From NCBI GenBank assembly GCA_018362895.1, contig JAHALR010000010.1, positions 101,909 to 165,908 of the forward strand: a DNA stretch of 64,000 bases, given 5' to 3'. The stretch's first letter is position 1. Each line of letters begins with the position of its first letter. A program made the position numbers and the translations under genes. A model generated the notes under the pieces. It did no database searches, was not told where the DNA came from, and saw only the letters and a program-made list of their open reading frames with translations. Of the stretch, positions 33,177 to 40,931 are shown piece after piece. The stretch comes from Clostridium sp. Lineage in GTDB: Bacteria; Cyanobacteriota; Vampirovibrionia; Gastranaerophilales; Gastranaerophilaceae.

Positions 33177-34035
33177 TTTTTGCCAACCCTTCTAATTGCA
33201 ACTTTACTTCATCAGGGAGGTGAAACACCTCTGATTCTTGTGGAAATTTCCCTGTTGTCACTTCTTCTATATAAGATTTAGCAGCATCAGAAATAACAGA
33301 TTTTAAATCAGCATAACGTCTTGCAAATTTAGGTTTGAATTCTGAAAATTTCCCTAATATATCGTCTGCAACAAGAATTTGCCCGTCTGTATACCTGCCA
33401 GCACCAATACCAATAGTCGGTATATTAAGATTATCCGTAATATACTTTGCAGATTCTTCAGGAACCATTTCTAAAACAACAGAAAAAGCACCTGCTTGTT
33501 CCAGTTTTTTTGCCTGTTCCAATATAAATTTTGTATTTTCCAAAGACTTACCCTGAACTTTATACCCCCCAAGGACATTAAGATATTGCGGGGTAAAACC
33601 TAAATGTCCCATTACGGGAATACCACTTTCATTACATCTTTTTACAACCTCAAGAATATGGTCGGTTGCACCTTCAATTTTTACAGCAAAAGCACCTGCT
33701 TGAATCAATTCACCAGCATTTTTAGTCGCATCAGAAACAGAACAATGATAGCTCAAAAATGGCATATCAGCAACAATCATGCATCTTTTGGCACCTCTAG
33801 ACACTGCACCTGTAAAAACTTTCATATCATTCATTGTTACTTTATGTGTTGATTCATACCCAAGCACTACCATCCCAAGAGAATCCCCTATCAGAATTGC
33901 ATCTATCCCTGCTTCATCAAAATATTTTGCTGTGGAACAGTCATAAGCCGTCAGCATTGTAATTTTTTGTTTTTCTTCTTTTTTCTTAAGAAAAGTATCT
34001 ATTGTTACGTTTTTTAGTTTTGATTGAACTGACAT
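33154..34035 (-). CDS. panB: 3-methyl-2-oxobutanoate hydroxymethyltransferase
   Basis: Makes ketopantoate from ketoisovalerate and methylene-THF. I start it at ATG 34035 (MSVQSKLKNVTID), which follows GAGG; a longer reading from 34101 would run back into yvcK. Family motifs are TAYDCSTAKYFDEAGID, LIGDSLGMVVLGYEST, the metal-site ADMPFLSYH, and VKIEGA, then GHLGFTPQ and IGIGAG. About 293 residues is slightly long, with extra C-terminal residues (LPDEVKLQLEGLAKIEYSYS). It lies 19 bp after yvcK and overlaps panC. Confidence 0.95.
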   Translation of the reverse strand: MSVQSKLKNVTIDTFLKKKEEKQKITMLTAYDCSTAKYFDEAGIDAILIGDSLGMVVLGYESTHKVTMNDMKVFTGAVSRGAKRCMIVADMPFLSYHCSVSDATKNAGELIQAGAFAVKIEGATDHILEVVKRCNESGIPVMGHLGFTPQYLNVLGGYKVQGKSLENTKFILEQAKKLEQAGAFSVVLEMVPEESAKYITDNLNIPTIGIGAGRYTDGQILVADDILGKFSEFKPKFARRYADLKSVISDAAKSYIEEVTTGKFPQESEVFHLPDEVKLQLEGLAKIEYSYSK

Positions 34036-34054
34036 AATTTTGCCTCGTTTGATG

Positions 34055-35374
34055 TTATTTTTGTTTCTTGTTTTTAAGTTGTTTTTTATACCAATATGCA
34101 ATTGCTCTTGCTAACCTTGAAGGGCTGTGACGCACGTATTTTTGGTCATTTTCTTCATAAAGTCTGGTACAAACGACATTTATGTGCTTTGCTTTTATAG
34201 CTTCTGTATCAATTACAACAGGGTATGAATTTGAATTCTCATAATCCGGAGACAGATCATCCGGCAAAGAATTGTTCACAAGCATTGCCTCTACCATATT
34301 AGGATATCCTGCATGATCAAGAATAGCCTGTATGTGTTCAGAAGCTGTATAATTAGTAGTTTCTCCAGGCTGTGTCATAATATTGCAAACATAAATTTTC
34401 TTTGCTGAAGATTTAGAAATAGCTTCAGAAATTTCTTTTATCAGTAAATTTGGAATTACACTTGTATATAAACTTCCCGGTCCCAGAATAATCAAATCAG
34501 CCTCTTTAATTGCTTGAATTACTTCAGGCAACGCTTTACAGTGGGCAGGTGTCGTAAAGAGTCTTTTTATTTTTTTTCCAGTTTCAGGAATATTAGATTC
34601 TCCTTCAACAATAGTCCCGTCCTCCATTTCAGCAGAAAGTTTCATATCATCAAGAGTAGAAGGAAGAACTCTGCCTCTGATATTTAAAACTTTTGCAGAC
34701 TCTTGAACAGCACGAACCATATTGCCTGTGATTGCACAAAGGGCGGTAAGAAATAAATTGCCAAAGCTATGTCCTTCCAACCCCTCACCCGTCTTGAATC
34801 TATATTGAAAAAGTTTAGTTACCAAATCTTCATCATCAGCTAAAGCAGCAATACAGTTACGAATATCACCGGGAGGAAGAATTCCCATTTCCTGTCTGAG
34901 TCGTCCTGAACTTCCTCCATCATCACCAACAGTAACAACAGCAGTAATATTATTTGTAATTTTCTTAATGCCTTTTAGCATTGTAGAAAGTCCTGTACCA
35001 CCGCCTACTGCAACAATTTTGGGTCCATAATTAAGTTTTCTTCTTTTATATAAAGATTCTAAAAGAGCATGTCTGTCTCTTTCTTCACTTAAATCAAGAA
35101 TAGAATAATTTGTATTTTTCCAGCCTTTTAAAAATACATAAGCACCTGCCAGAACAAGCAAAATACCAAGCAATTCCTGATTGACAGTAACTGCAATATA
35201 TTTCAATATACCAACAGCAAAATAAACGGGTTTCATATTAAAAATCACACACAAGCCCAACAAGCTCAGTATTGTTCCAATAATGATTAAACCGAACCAT
35301 CTTTTTACCTGCAAACCCGGAAGCAGCCAGCCCGCATCTTTTGGCATTCTTATCTTATATAAAATCTTTTTCAA
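34055..35374 (-). CDS. yvcK: YvcK/CofD-like protein with membrane anchor
   Basis: Homologue of YvcK, which binds UDP-sugars and is needed for growth on gluconeogenic carbon and for cell-wall placement in Bacillus. The 439-residue form has two N-terminal membrane segments (about residues 28-48 and 66-84) before the core. Core motifs are VAVGGGTGLSTMLKGIK, VTVGDDGGSSGRLRQE, GDIRNCIAALA and LGPGSLYTSVIPNLL. Membrane-anchored versions with this architecture are common in cyanobacteria. It sits upstream of panB on the same strand. Confidence 0.9.
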   Translation of the reverse strand: MKKILYKIRMPKDAGWLLPGLQVKRWFGLIIIGTILSLLGLCVIFNMKPVYFAVGILKYIAVTVNQELLGILLVLAGAYVFLKGWKNTNYSILDLSEERDRHALLESLYKRRKLNYGPKIVAVGGGTGLSTMLKGIKKITNNITAVVTVGDDGGSSGRLRQEMGILPPGDIRNCIAALADDEDLVTKLFQYRFKTGEGLEGHSFGNLFLTALCAITGNMVRAVQESAKVLNIRGRVLPSTLDDMKLSAEMEDGTIVEGESNIPETGKKIKRLFTTPAHCKALPEVIQAIKEADLIILGPGSLYTSVIPNLLIKEISEAISKSSAKKIYVCNIMTQPGETTNYTASEHIQAILDHAGYPNMVEAMLVNNSLPDDLSPDYENSNSYPVVIDTEAIKAKHINVVCTRLYEENDQKYVRHSPSRLARAIAYWYKKQLKNKKQK

Positions 35375-35401
35375 AGTTATTCTCCCTATTACCCAAATTG
35401 T

Positions 35402-36187
35402 TTAAACCCAACCCGAAGGCAGTGCCTTATTGTAATTTACCGGATGAGGAACAACAATTTTATTTGATTCTTTTAAAAGTTCCTGAATATTATCTTTCAT
35501 ACTGCAAAAATGTATGGTGTCAAAATCAAATTTTTTGTATACCCCTTCAGCAACCTCTATTTCTGACAAATTCATTAATCTTCTCAACCTTATCAAAGAC
35601 TGCCCTAATTCAATTTTTTCATCACTTCCGAAATTTAACAATCCATCTTCGCAATATTTTTTATCTAAGAATACTTCTGCTGCATAATTTATTCTTACAC
35701 TCTCAGCAGCTTCTTTTAAAATATCCGTAGCAGCACCATAATAAATAAGCCACTCACTATATTTTTTTACAGCTTTTGCAACAGAAATAGAAAAAGCCAG
35801 ATCCTTTGATGCCATTTCATACATCAAACCGGAAGGTCTGACATATTCAATGACAAGACTGTTAGCTTTTGCAAACGAAGCCAGAGCACCCAGTTGATAG
35901 AGCACAAGAGCTTCAATCTCTTCTTCTGAAAGTTTTTCAGGAGAAATTGGTTTTCTTGATGTTTTTTTAGGTGCGGAAGAAAATCCGATTGAAGCACCTA
36001 TAACCTTATTCTTAAATCTACAATGTTCAATAATATACTTGATATCAACAGGATTTCCCTCGTGTATACCGCAAGGAATATTTACTGAACTGACATAATC
36101 AAGAACATCAAATTCTTTTGACTTTTCAAAATCTATTTGTGAAATATCACAATTAAAATCCACACACTTTTTTATCTTTTCTTCCAT
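35402..36187 (-). CDS. Divergent LamB/YcsF (PxpA-like) protein
   Basis: A 261-residue relative of 5-oxoprolinase subunit A. The family order is kept (DFNCDISQIDFE for DLNCDxGE; SSVNIPCGIHEGNP for NIACGFHAGDP; LVLYQLGALASFAKANS for YQIGAL; then EVFLDKKYCEDG for EVFADRxY). However, the histidine motif HVKPHGALYN reads YVRPSGLMYE, and the GHxAxxPD region reads GASIGFSS, so several likely metal or catalytic histidines are lost. No pxpB or pxpC neighbour is present. It may have a changed substrate or no activity. It is transcribed away from rimP and could join the yvcK-panBC run downstream. Confidence 0.7.
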   Translation of the reverse strand: MEEKIKKCVDFNCDISQIDFEKSKEFDVLDYVSSVNIPCGIHEGNPVDIKYIIEHCRFKNKVIGASIGFSSAPKKTSRKPISPEKLSEEEIEALVLYQLGALASFAKANSLVIEYVRPSGLMYEMASKDLAFSISVAKAVKKYSEWLIYYGAATDILKEAAESVRINYAAEVFLDKKYCEDGLLNFGSDEKIELGQSLIRLRRLMNLSEIEVAEGVYKKFDFDTIHFCSMKDNIQELLKESNKIVVPHPVNYNKALPSGWV

Positions 36188-36242
36188 ATTAAAAGTATTA
36201 CCAACTCCAAAATCTAGTTCTACAAATTCAATTATAACTCAA

Positions 36243-36252
36243 CAAATTTGTG
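36243..36252. promoter_or_regulatory. Palindrome ACAAATTTGT in the divergent intergenic region
   Basis: A perfect 10-bp palindrome lies between the PxpA-like gene and rimP, 56 bp from the former. It could be an operator, but short AT palindromes are frequent in such DNA. Confidence 0.2.
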
Positions 36253-36302
36253 AGTCTAGAATATTAAGATTAAGAATTGATAAAGAATAAAAATGATATT
36301 TA

Positions 36303-36330
36303 TTGAAAATTTGAATTTTAATGTTATTAT
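36303..36330 (+). promoter_or_regulatory. Candidate promoter of rimP-nusA
   Basis: TTGAAA (36303-36308) and TATTAT (36325-36330) are 16 bp apart. Transcription starting about seven bases downstream would read straight into the leader terminator at 36345. Confidence 0.4.
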
Positions 36331-36344
36331 AGAATTGTTAGTAA

Positions 36345-36373
36345 AAAGAAACGGTAACCCCGTTTCTTTTTTT
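36345..36373 (+). terminator. Terminator-like hairpin in the rimP-nusA leader (possible attenuator)
   Basis: AAAGAAACGG (36345-36354) pairs perfectly with CCGTTTCTTT (36360-36369) across a 5-nt loop, followed by more T residues. It lies 17 bp before the rimP ATG. The neighbouring upstream gene is transcribed away, so this hairpin has no upstream gene to terminate and must act on the rimP-nusA transcript itself. Confidence 0.75.
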
Positions 36374-36390
36374 CTTAAAACGGAGAAGTT

Positions 36391-36879
36391 ATGGAGCCTA
36401 AACACTTCAATAAAAACGAAATTCTTGATAAACTAATACCTCTCATTGAAAATACTGCAATGAGATACAATCTGATTCCGATTGAAATTGATTTTTCAAA
36501 AGAAAACGGAAAATGGTTTTTGAGAATATTTCTCTATAAAGAAGAAGGCGTTACACTTGATGATTGCGAAAATGTATCAAGAAGTCTGAATCCGTTTTTG
36601 GATGAGCTTGTTCCTGTAAAATTTTATCTGGAAGTCAGTTCTCCGGGTTTAGACAGAAAACTCAAATCTGATAGAGAATTTATAATTTTTCAAGGCAAGA
36701 TTATAAATTTAAAACTCAAGAGCCAGATAGAAGGAACTGAAGAAAAACAGTTTATATGCAAGATTCTTGATTTTGACCCAGAAAAAGGACTAAAAGTGTT
36801 AAAAATTGACGAAAATAAAGAATTAATAATTCCAAAAGAAAAAATACACAGAGCACAATTACACATAGAAGACATATAA
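36391..36879 (+). CDS. rimP: Ribosome maturation factor RimP
   Basis: Assists 30S subunit assembly. The 162-residue protein shows family features: ENTAMRYNLIPIEIDFSKEN, VTLDDCENVSRSLNPFLD, FYLEVSSPGLDRKLKSDREF and a C-terminal SH3-like domain (IIPKEKIHRAQLHIE). It is followed 13 bp later by nusA, the standard gene order. A terminator-like hairpin sits in its leader. Confidence 0.95.
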   Translation: MEPKHFNKNEILDKLIPLIENTAMRYNLIPIEIDFSKENGKWFLRIFLYKEEGVTLDDCENVSRSLNPFLDELVPVKFYLEVSSPGLDRKLKSDREFIIFQGKIINLKLKSQIEGTEEKQFICKILDFDPEKGLKVLKIDENKELIIPKEKIHRAQLHIEDI

Positions 36880-36892
36880 AAAGGAGAAAAAG

Positions 36893-38128
36893 ATGATTAA
36901 AATCGGTACAGCTCTTTTCGAAGCAACAGAAGAACTGGAAAGAGAAAAGGGAATTTCAAAAGAAGTCATTATTGATTCATTGAAAGATGCCCTTGTTGCT
37001 GCATATAAGAAACATATTAAAGTAAAAGATGCACCAAATGTAGAAGCTATTCTTGATGAAGTATCAGGAGAAATTGGAGTTTTCAGAACAAAATTAGTTG
37101 TTGAACAGGTTGAAGATGAGAACCTTGAAATTTCATTAGAAGATGCAAAAGAAATTGATGATGAAGTAGAACTCGAAGATGAAGTAAAAATAGAAGTTAC
37201 CCCTGAAAACTTCGGACGTATTGCTGCCCAATCAGCAAAACAGGTTATTACTCAAAGAATCAGAGAAGCAGAAAGAAAACTCGTTCTAGATGAATTCTTG
37301 GAAAAGAAAGGTACTTTGACAACAGGTATTATCCAGCGTGTTGAAAACAGAAATGTATTTGTCAACATCGGCAAAACAGATGCCATTCTTCCTTTTAGAG
37401 AACAAATACCTGGAGAATACTACAAACCCGGCAACAGAATCAGAGTATTTGTTCTTAATGTAAAAGAAACAAACAGATTGCCTCAAGTTATTGTTTCACA
37501 TGCTCACGCAGAAATCGTAAGGGAACTGTTCGAACTCGAAGTTCCTGAAATAGAAGACGGTATTGTTGAAATAAAATCAATTGCAAGAGAGGCAGGCTTT
37601 AGAACAAAATTGGCTGTTCATTCAAATGACCCTGAAATCGATTCAGTCGGTGCCTGCATAGGACCAAGAGGTTCAAGAATCCAAACTATTGTTGGTGAAC
37701 TTAAAAATGAAAAAATTGATATCGTAAGATGGTCAGAAGATCCGGTAGAATACATTGTTAACGCACTGTCTCCGGCAAGAATCATTTCAGTAGATATACT
37801 TGCTGACGATGAAAATGCTCATGAAGCACTTGTTGTAGTACCTGATGATCAATTAAGTCTTGCAATAGGAAGAGAAGGTCAAAATGTAAGACTTGCTCAC
37901 AAGCTAACAGGCTGGAAAATTGATATTAAAAATGAATCTCAAGCAGCTCAAGCTGAAGCAGCTTATCAGGCTCAATATGATGAAGCTCCTGTTGAAGAAG
38001 AATATATTGAAGAAAACGTTGAAACAGAAGAAGAACCTATCGTAGAAGAAGAATACGGCATTGATGCAGAAGACATGATGGAAGAAGTTCCTGAAGAAGA
38101 AGTCGATGCACAAGACGACGAAGAATAA
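36893..38128 (+). CDS. nusA: Transcription termination/antitermination factor NusA
   Basis: RNA polymerase-binding elongation factor. The 411-residue protein has the N-terminal polymerase-binding domain (residues 1-135), an S1 domain (about 137-200, GTLTTGIIQRVENRNVFVNI), then two KH domains (GACIGPRGSRIQTIVGEL, then SLAIGREGQNVRLAHKLTGW). The last 75 residues are strongly acidic and repetitive in Glu, replacing the acidic repeats of longer NusA proteins. It ends the rimP-nusA operon before a strong bidirectional terminator. NusA in other bacteria stimulates hairpin termination, which is relevant to the leader hairpin. Confidence 0.96.
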   Translation: MIKIGTALFEATEELEREKGISKEVIIDSLKDALVAAYKKHIKVKDAPNVEAILDEVSGEIGVFRTKLVVEQVEDENLEISLEDAKEIDDEVELEDEVKIEVTPENFGRIAAQSAKQVITQRIREAERKLVLDEFLEKKGTLTTGIIQRVENRNVFVNIGKTDAILPFREQIPGEYYKPGNRIRVFVLNVKETNRLPQVIVSHAHAEIVRELFELEVPEIEDGIVEIKSIAREAGFRTKLAVHSNDPEIDSVGACIGPRGSRIQTIVGELKNEKIDIVRWSEDPVEYIVNALSPARIISVDILADDENAHEALVVVPDDQLSLAIGREGQNVRLAHKLTGWKIDIKNESQAAQAEAAYQAQYDEAPVEEEYIEENVETEEEPIVEEEYGIDAEDMMEEVPEEEVDAQDDEE

Positions 38129-38150
38129 GGATGGTTATCTAATCAATAAC

Positions 38151-38180
38151 AAAAAGAGTACCTTTAAGGTACTCTTTTTT
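38151..38180. terminator. Bidirectional terminator after nusA
   Basis: AAAAAGAGTACC (38151-38162) pairs with GGTACTCTTTTT (38168-38179) across a 5-nt loop. T-runs on both strands suit the convergent junction with the frameshifted small gene. Confidence 0.92.
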
Positions 38181-38383
38181 ACTTCTGAATAAAAGATTTT
38201 AATATGTTTTCAAGATTTCTTTTTTTCTGATCCTGTATTTGTACATTAAAAGAGTCTACCATAAACTCTACTATATCTGTATCAGGAATCCCTTTCAACT
38301 CAACTTTATTTTGATGATTTGCAGGTTGAACTCTTTTTTTAGCGCACTACTGAATCTATAATATGTGTTTTTTTGACTCTCAT
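38179..38383 (-). pseudogene. Frameshifted small protein gene
   Basis: ATG 38383, preceded by GAAAGG, opens MRVKKTHIIDSVVR and stops at TAA 38341-38339. One base later in phase a coding-like frame continues: KKRVQPANHQNKVELKGIPD, then TDIVEFMVDSFNVQIQDQKK and NLENILKSFIQK, ending at TAA 38181-38179 beside the terminator. The second frame has no ATG of its own until its middle and its 5' side is blocked by two TAG codons. A single-base insertion before 38341 explains this best, giving an original protein of about 66 residues. I do not know the family. It lies 35 bp downstream of the broken U32 gene in the same direction, so one transcript may be decaying. Confidence 0.6.
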
Positions 38384-38418
38384 ATATAAAACCTTTCTAT
38401 AAAATTAAGTATCTATAA

Positions 38419-40175
38419 TTATTCTATTTTCATAATACATTTTTTGCAATCAAAATTGAGCTTGTATTTTTTACCGTATTCATCAATCAAAAAGAGCTTT
38501 CTTGTGTCTTTGCTCTTTTTAAGACAAATACCAGCAAAATCCCTTAAGCAGTGTTTTGTCTTCATAAGCGTAATATTTGAGCATTCTGTATGCTCAGGTG
38601 CCCATTGTTTTACATTACAGCCGCATTTTTCATAAAAATCTTTTGCTTTTGTATTAGATATATTAAACGAATAATCAAGCACATTAAAAGGATAATCTTT
38701 ATATTCAATCTTTGTATCACGTCTTTGGAATTTATAATTTTCTTTAGATTTTAAAACAAGCTGGTTTACTGCTTCACGCCTTATTTCATTTAACTTGGAG
38801 ACAGGGATAAAAAGGTTAAATGCTTCATCAATAACTGTTTCTTTGGCAAAAAATTCTGTATCTCCCAATTTAGCAAGCTGTTTTGCAATTGTATCTTTTG
38901 CCTTTTCAAGATTATTAGCTGTTTCAAAATTTTCTTTATACTCATATGCAATTTGATTGTTATCAAAAGACTTAATAACTATTTTTTTATTGTCAGCAAA
39001 TATCTCTACGGGTATTTTTCTTTTAAATTCTGCTGAATTTAACGATTTATAGAACAACGAGTCATAATTTCTATATAAAACGGTCCCCTGTTTTATGGAA
39101 GAAGCATCCAGCACTTCTATTGCGTTTTTGTTAACAATTTTTACGGTTGTCCCTGTCAGGTCATTGTTTCTATCAAAATAAGCAAGCCTGTCACCGGGGT
39201 TAAGGTTGTGTTTTGAATCAATAACAACACTTTTCCCTTTGACTGATGTTGCTGTTCCTATTTTTTCACCCATAAACTTTGGAGTCAGAGGGTTAATAAA
39301 TTTTTTTCTTTTCCCGTCAAAATAGAAATTTGTATAGCCTCTATTAAAAGTCTTATCAGGGTTTGGCATAAAGGAAGTTATTATTTCGCCTTCAGAAGCT
39401 TTTAGTGTTTTTGAAATGTTGTCAATTGCCTGTCTGTAATAAGAAACAACATTATTTTTAAAGACGTAACACCTGCAACAATAAGTTCTTTTAAATGAGC
39501 AGACAAATTGTTGTCTTTCATAGAAAGCAGATACTGTTTTTCGAGCAGAACATTATCCCTGTCATCAACAAGAGAATACTTTCTCCTGCAAGGCTGTGCA
39601 CATTCTCCACGGTTTGCGCTTCTTCCACCTATAAAATTGCTAAAATAGCACTGACCGCTGTAACTAACACACAAAGCACCATGCACAAAGACTTCTGTTT
39701 CAATATCGACATTCTCTGTAACCTGTTTTATTTCAGAAAATGAAAATTCTCTGGGAAGAACAACTCTTTGCACATTCAAATTTTTTAGAAATTTAATTTT
39801 TTCCAAAGAATCATTATTGCACTGAGTGCTGGCATGCAATGCAATTGGAGGCAAATCCATTTCAAAAAAGGAAAAATCTTGAAATATTACTGCATCAACA
39901 CCAGCATCATACAAATCCCAAATAAGTTTTTGCGCCTTCTCAATTTCATTTTCGTATAATATCGTGTTAACAGTTACATAAACCTTGACCAGAAATTTAT
40001 GTGCATATTTTACAATTTCTTTAATGTCATCTGTGGTATTTGAAGCTTTTTTTCTTGCTCCAAAAGCATCCGGACCGATATAAACCGCATCAGCACCCGA
40101 ATTTATAGCAGCGAAAGCACATTCTTTATCCCTTGCCGGAGCTAATAATTCAATTGTTCTATTTTTATTAATCAT
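38419..40175 (-). pseudogene. Peptidase U32 family gene broken by an internal deletion/frameshift
   Basis: The first frame (ATG 40175 to stop at 39402) has the U32 start TIELLAPARDKECAFAAINS with GADAVYIG and the family signature EVFVHGALCVSYSGQCYFS followed by NRGECAQPCRRKY. It then goes out of phase after AGVTSLKI near 39453. The second frame picks up at about 39455 with NVVSYYRQAIDNISKTLKAS and runs to 38419, covering the C-terminal U32 domain (FNRGYTNFYFDG, GTATSVKGKSV). About a dozen residues expected at the join (the conserved SLKIEGR... segment) are missing. U32 proteins modify tRNA or rRNA (TrhP/RlhA type) in other bacteria. A TATAAT lies seven bases before the ATG and no Shine-Dalgarno sequence is present. 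Confidence 0.8.
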
Positions 40176-40182
40176 TACAAAA

Positions 40183-40188
40183 ATTATA
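40183..40188 (-). promoter_or_regulatory. TATAAT box seven bases before the U32 start codon
   Basis: Perfect -10 hexamer with no convincing -35 box; the spacing to ATG implies a leaderless or near-leaderless message. Confidence 0.35.
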
Positions 40189-40287
40189 CAATAATTAAAA
40201 AAAATCTCCGAAAACAGATGACAATTCAATATGTTTTTATTACGATAAAGTTAAATTCAAAAAAATAATTTTAAAGGAGAATAAAAA

Positions 40288-40791
40288 ATGCAAGTTATTT
40301 TAAGAAAAGATGTACAAAACGTAGGTGAAGCCGGTGACGTAGTTAACGTTAAAGACGGTTATGCAAGAAACTTTTTAATTCCACAAAATTTTGCTGAAGT
40401 AGCTACTGACGGTGCTTTGAAAAATAGAGAACAAAATCTCGCAAGAATCAAAGCTAAACAAGAAAAACTTCACCAGGAAGCTCTTGAATTGGCACAAAAA
40501 ATCGAAGCGCTTGAAAAACTTGAACTTTCAGCAAGAGCTGGTGAATCAGGAAAATTATTCGGTACAATTACTACTAAAAAATTAGCTGAAGAACTCAATG
40601 CAAAACTCGGCACTTCAATTGACAGAAAAATTATTTCTCTTGATGCTGCTATCAATAAAATCGGTGAGTTTAAAATGTTAATAAAATTAACTTCAAAAGT
40701 AAAAACAGAACTTCCTGTTATCGTAACAGCTTCTGAAATTTTAAAATCCGAAATTGAAGAAACTCCGGAAACAGAAGAAATAGCTGAATAA
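40288..40791 (+). CDS. rplI: 50S ribosomal protein bL9
   Basis: The 167-residue protein begins MQVILRKDVQNVGEAGDVVN and continues VKDGYARNFLIPQ, the L9 signature. A central helix (residues 40-75) and the C-terminal rRNA-binding domain (SGKLFGTITTKKLAEELN) follow, with an acidic tail beyond the usual end (EETPETEEIAE). AAGGAG precedes the ATG. It is a single-gene unit with its own terminator. Confidence 0.96.
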   Translation: MQVILRKDVQNVGEAGDVVNVKDGYARNFLIPQNFAEVATDGALKNREQNLARIKAKQEKLHQEALELAQKIEALEKLELSARAGESGKLFGTITTKKLAEELNAKLGTSIDRKIISLDAAINKIGEFKMLIKLTSKVKTELPVIVTASEILKSEIEETPETEEIAE

Positions 40792-40805
40792 TTAAACTAA
40801 ATTAT

Positions 40806-40839
40806 AAAAAAGCTCCGATGTTAGCATCGGGGCTTTTTT
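40806..40839 (+). terminator. Intrinsic terminator after rplI
   Basis: AAAAAGCTCCGATG pairs with CATCGGGGCTTTTTT across TTAG, with one mismatch, followed by T residues. Confidence 0.9.
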
Positions 40840-40931
40840 GTTAATAAAATTTAATATAAACTTTCTTTCTGACAAGAAATAACTAATCAATGTTTTTATT
40901 ATAATAGTGGAAGGTATACATAGGTTAGATA

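Noticed and set aside
38334..38350. A-run at 38334-38340 as a programmed -1 frameshift site
   Set aside because: The zero-frame TAA comes before the ribosome could read the A-run, so a classic A-AAA-AAG slip cannot rescue the frame; an indel is simpler.
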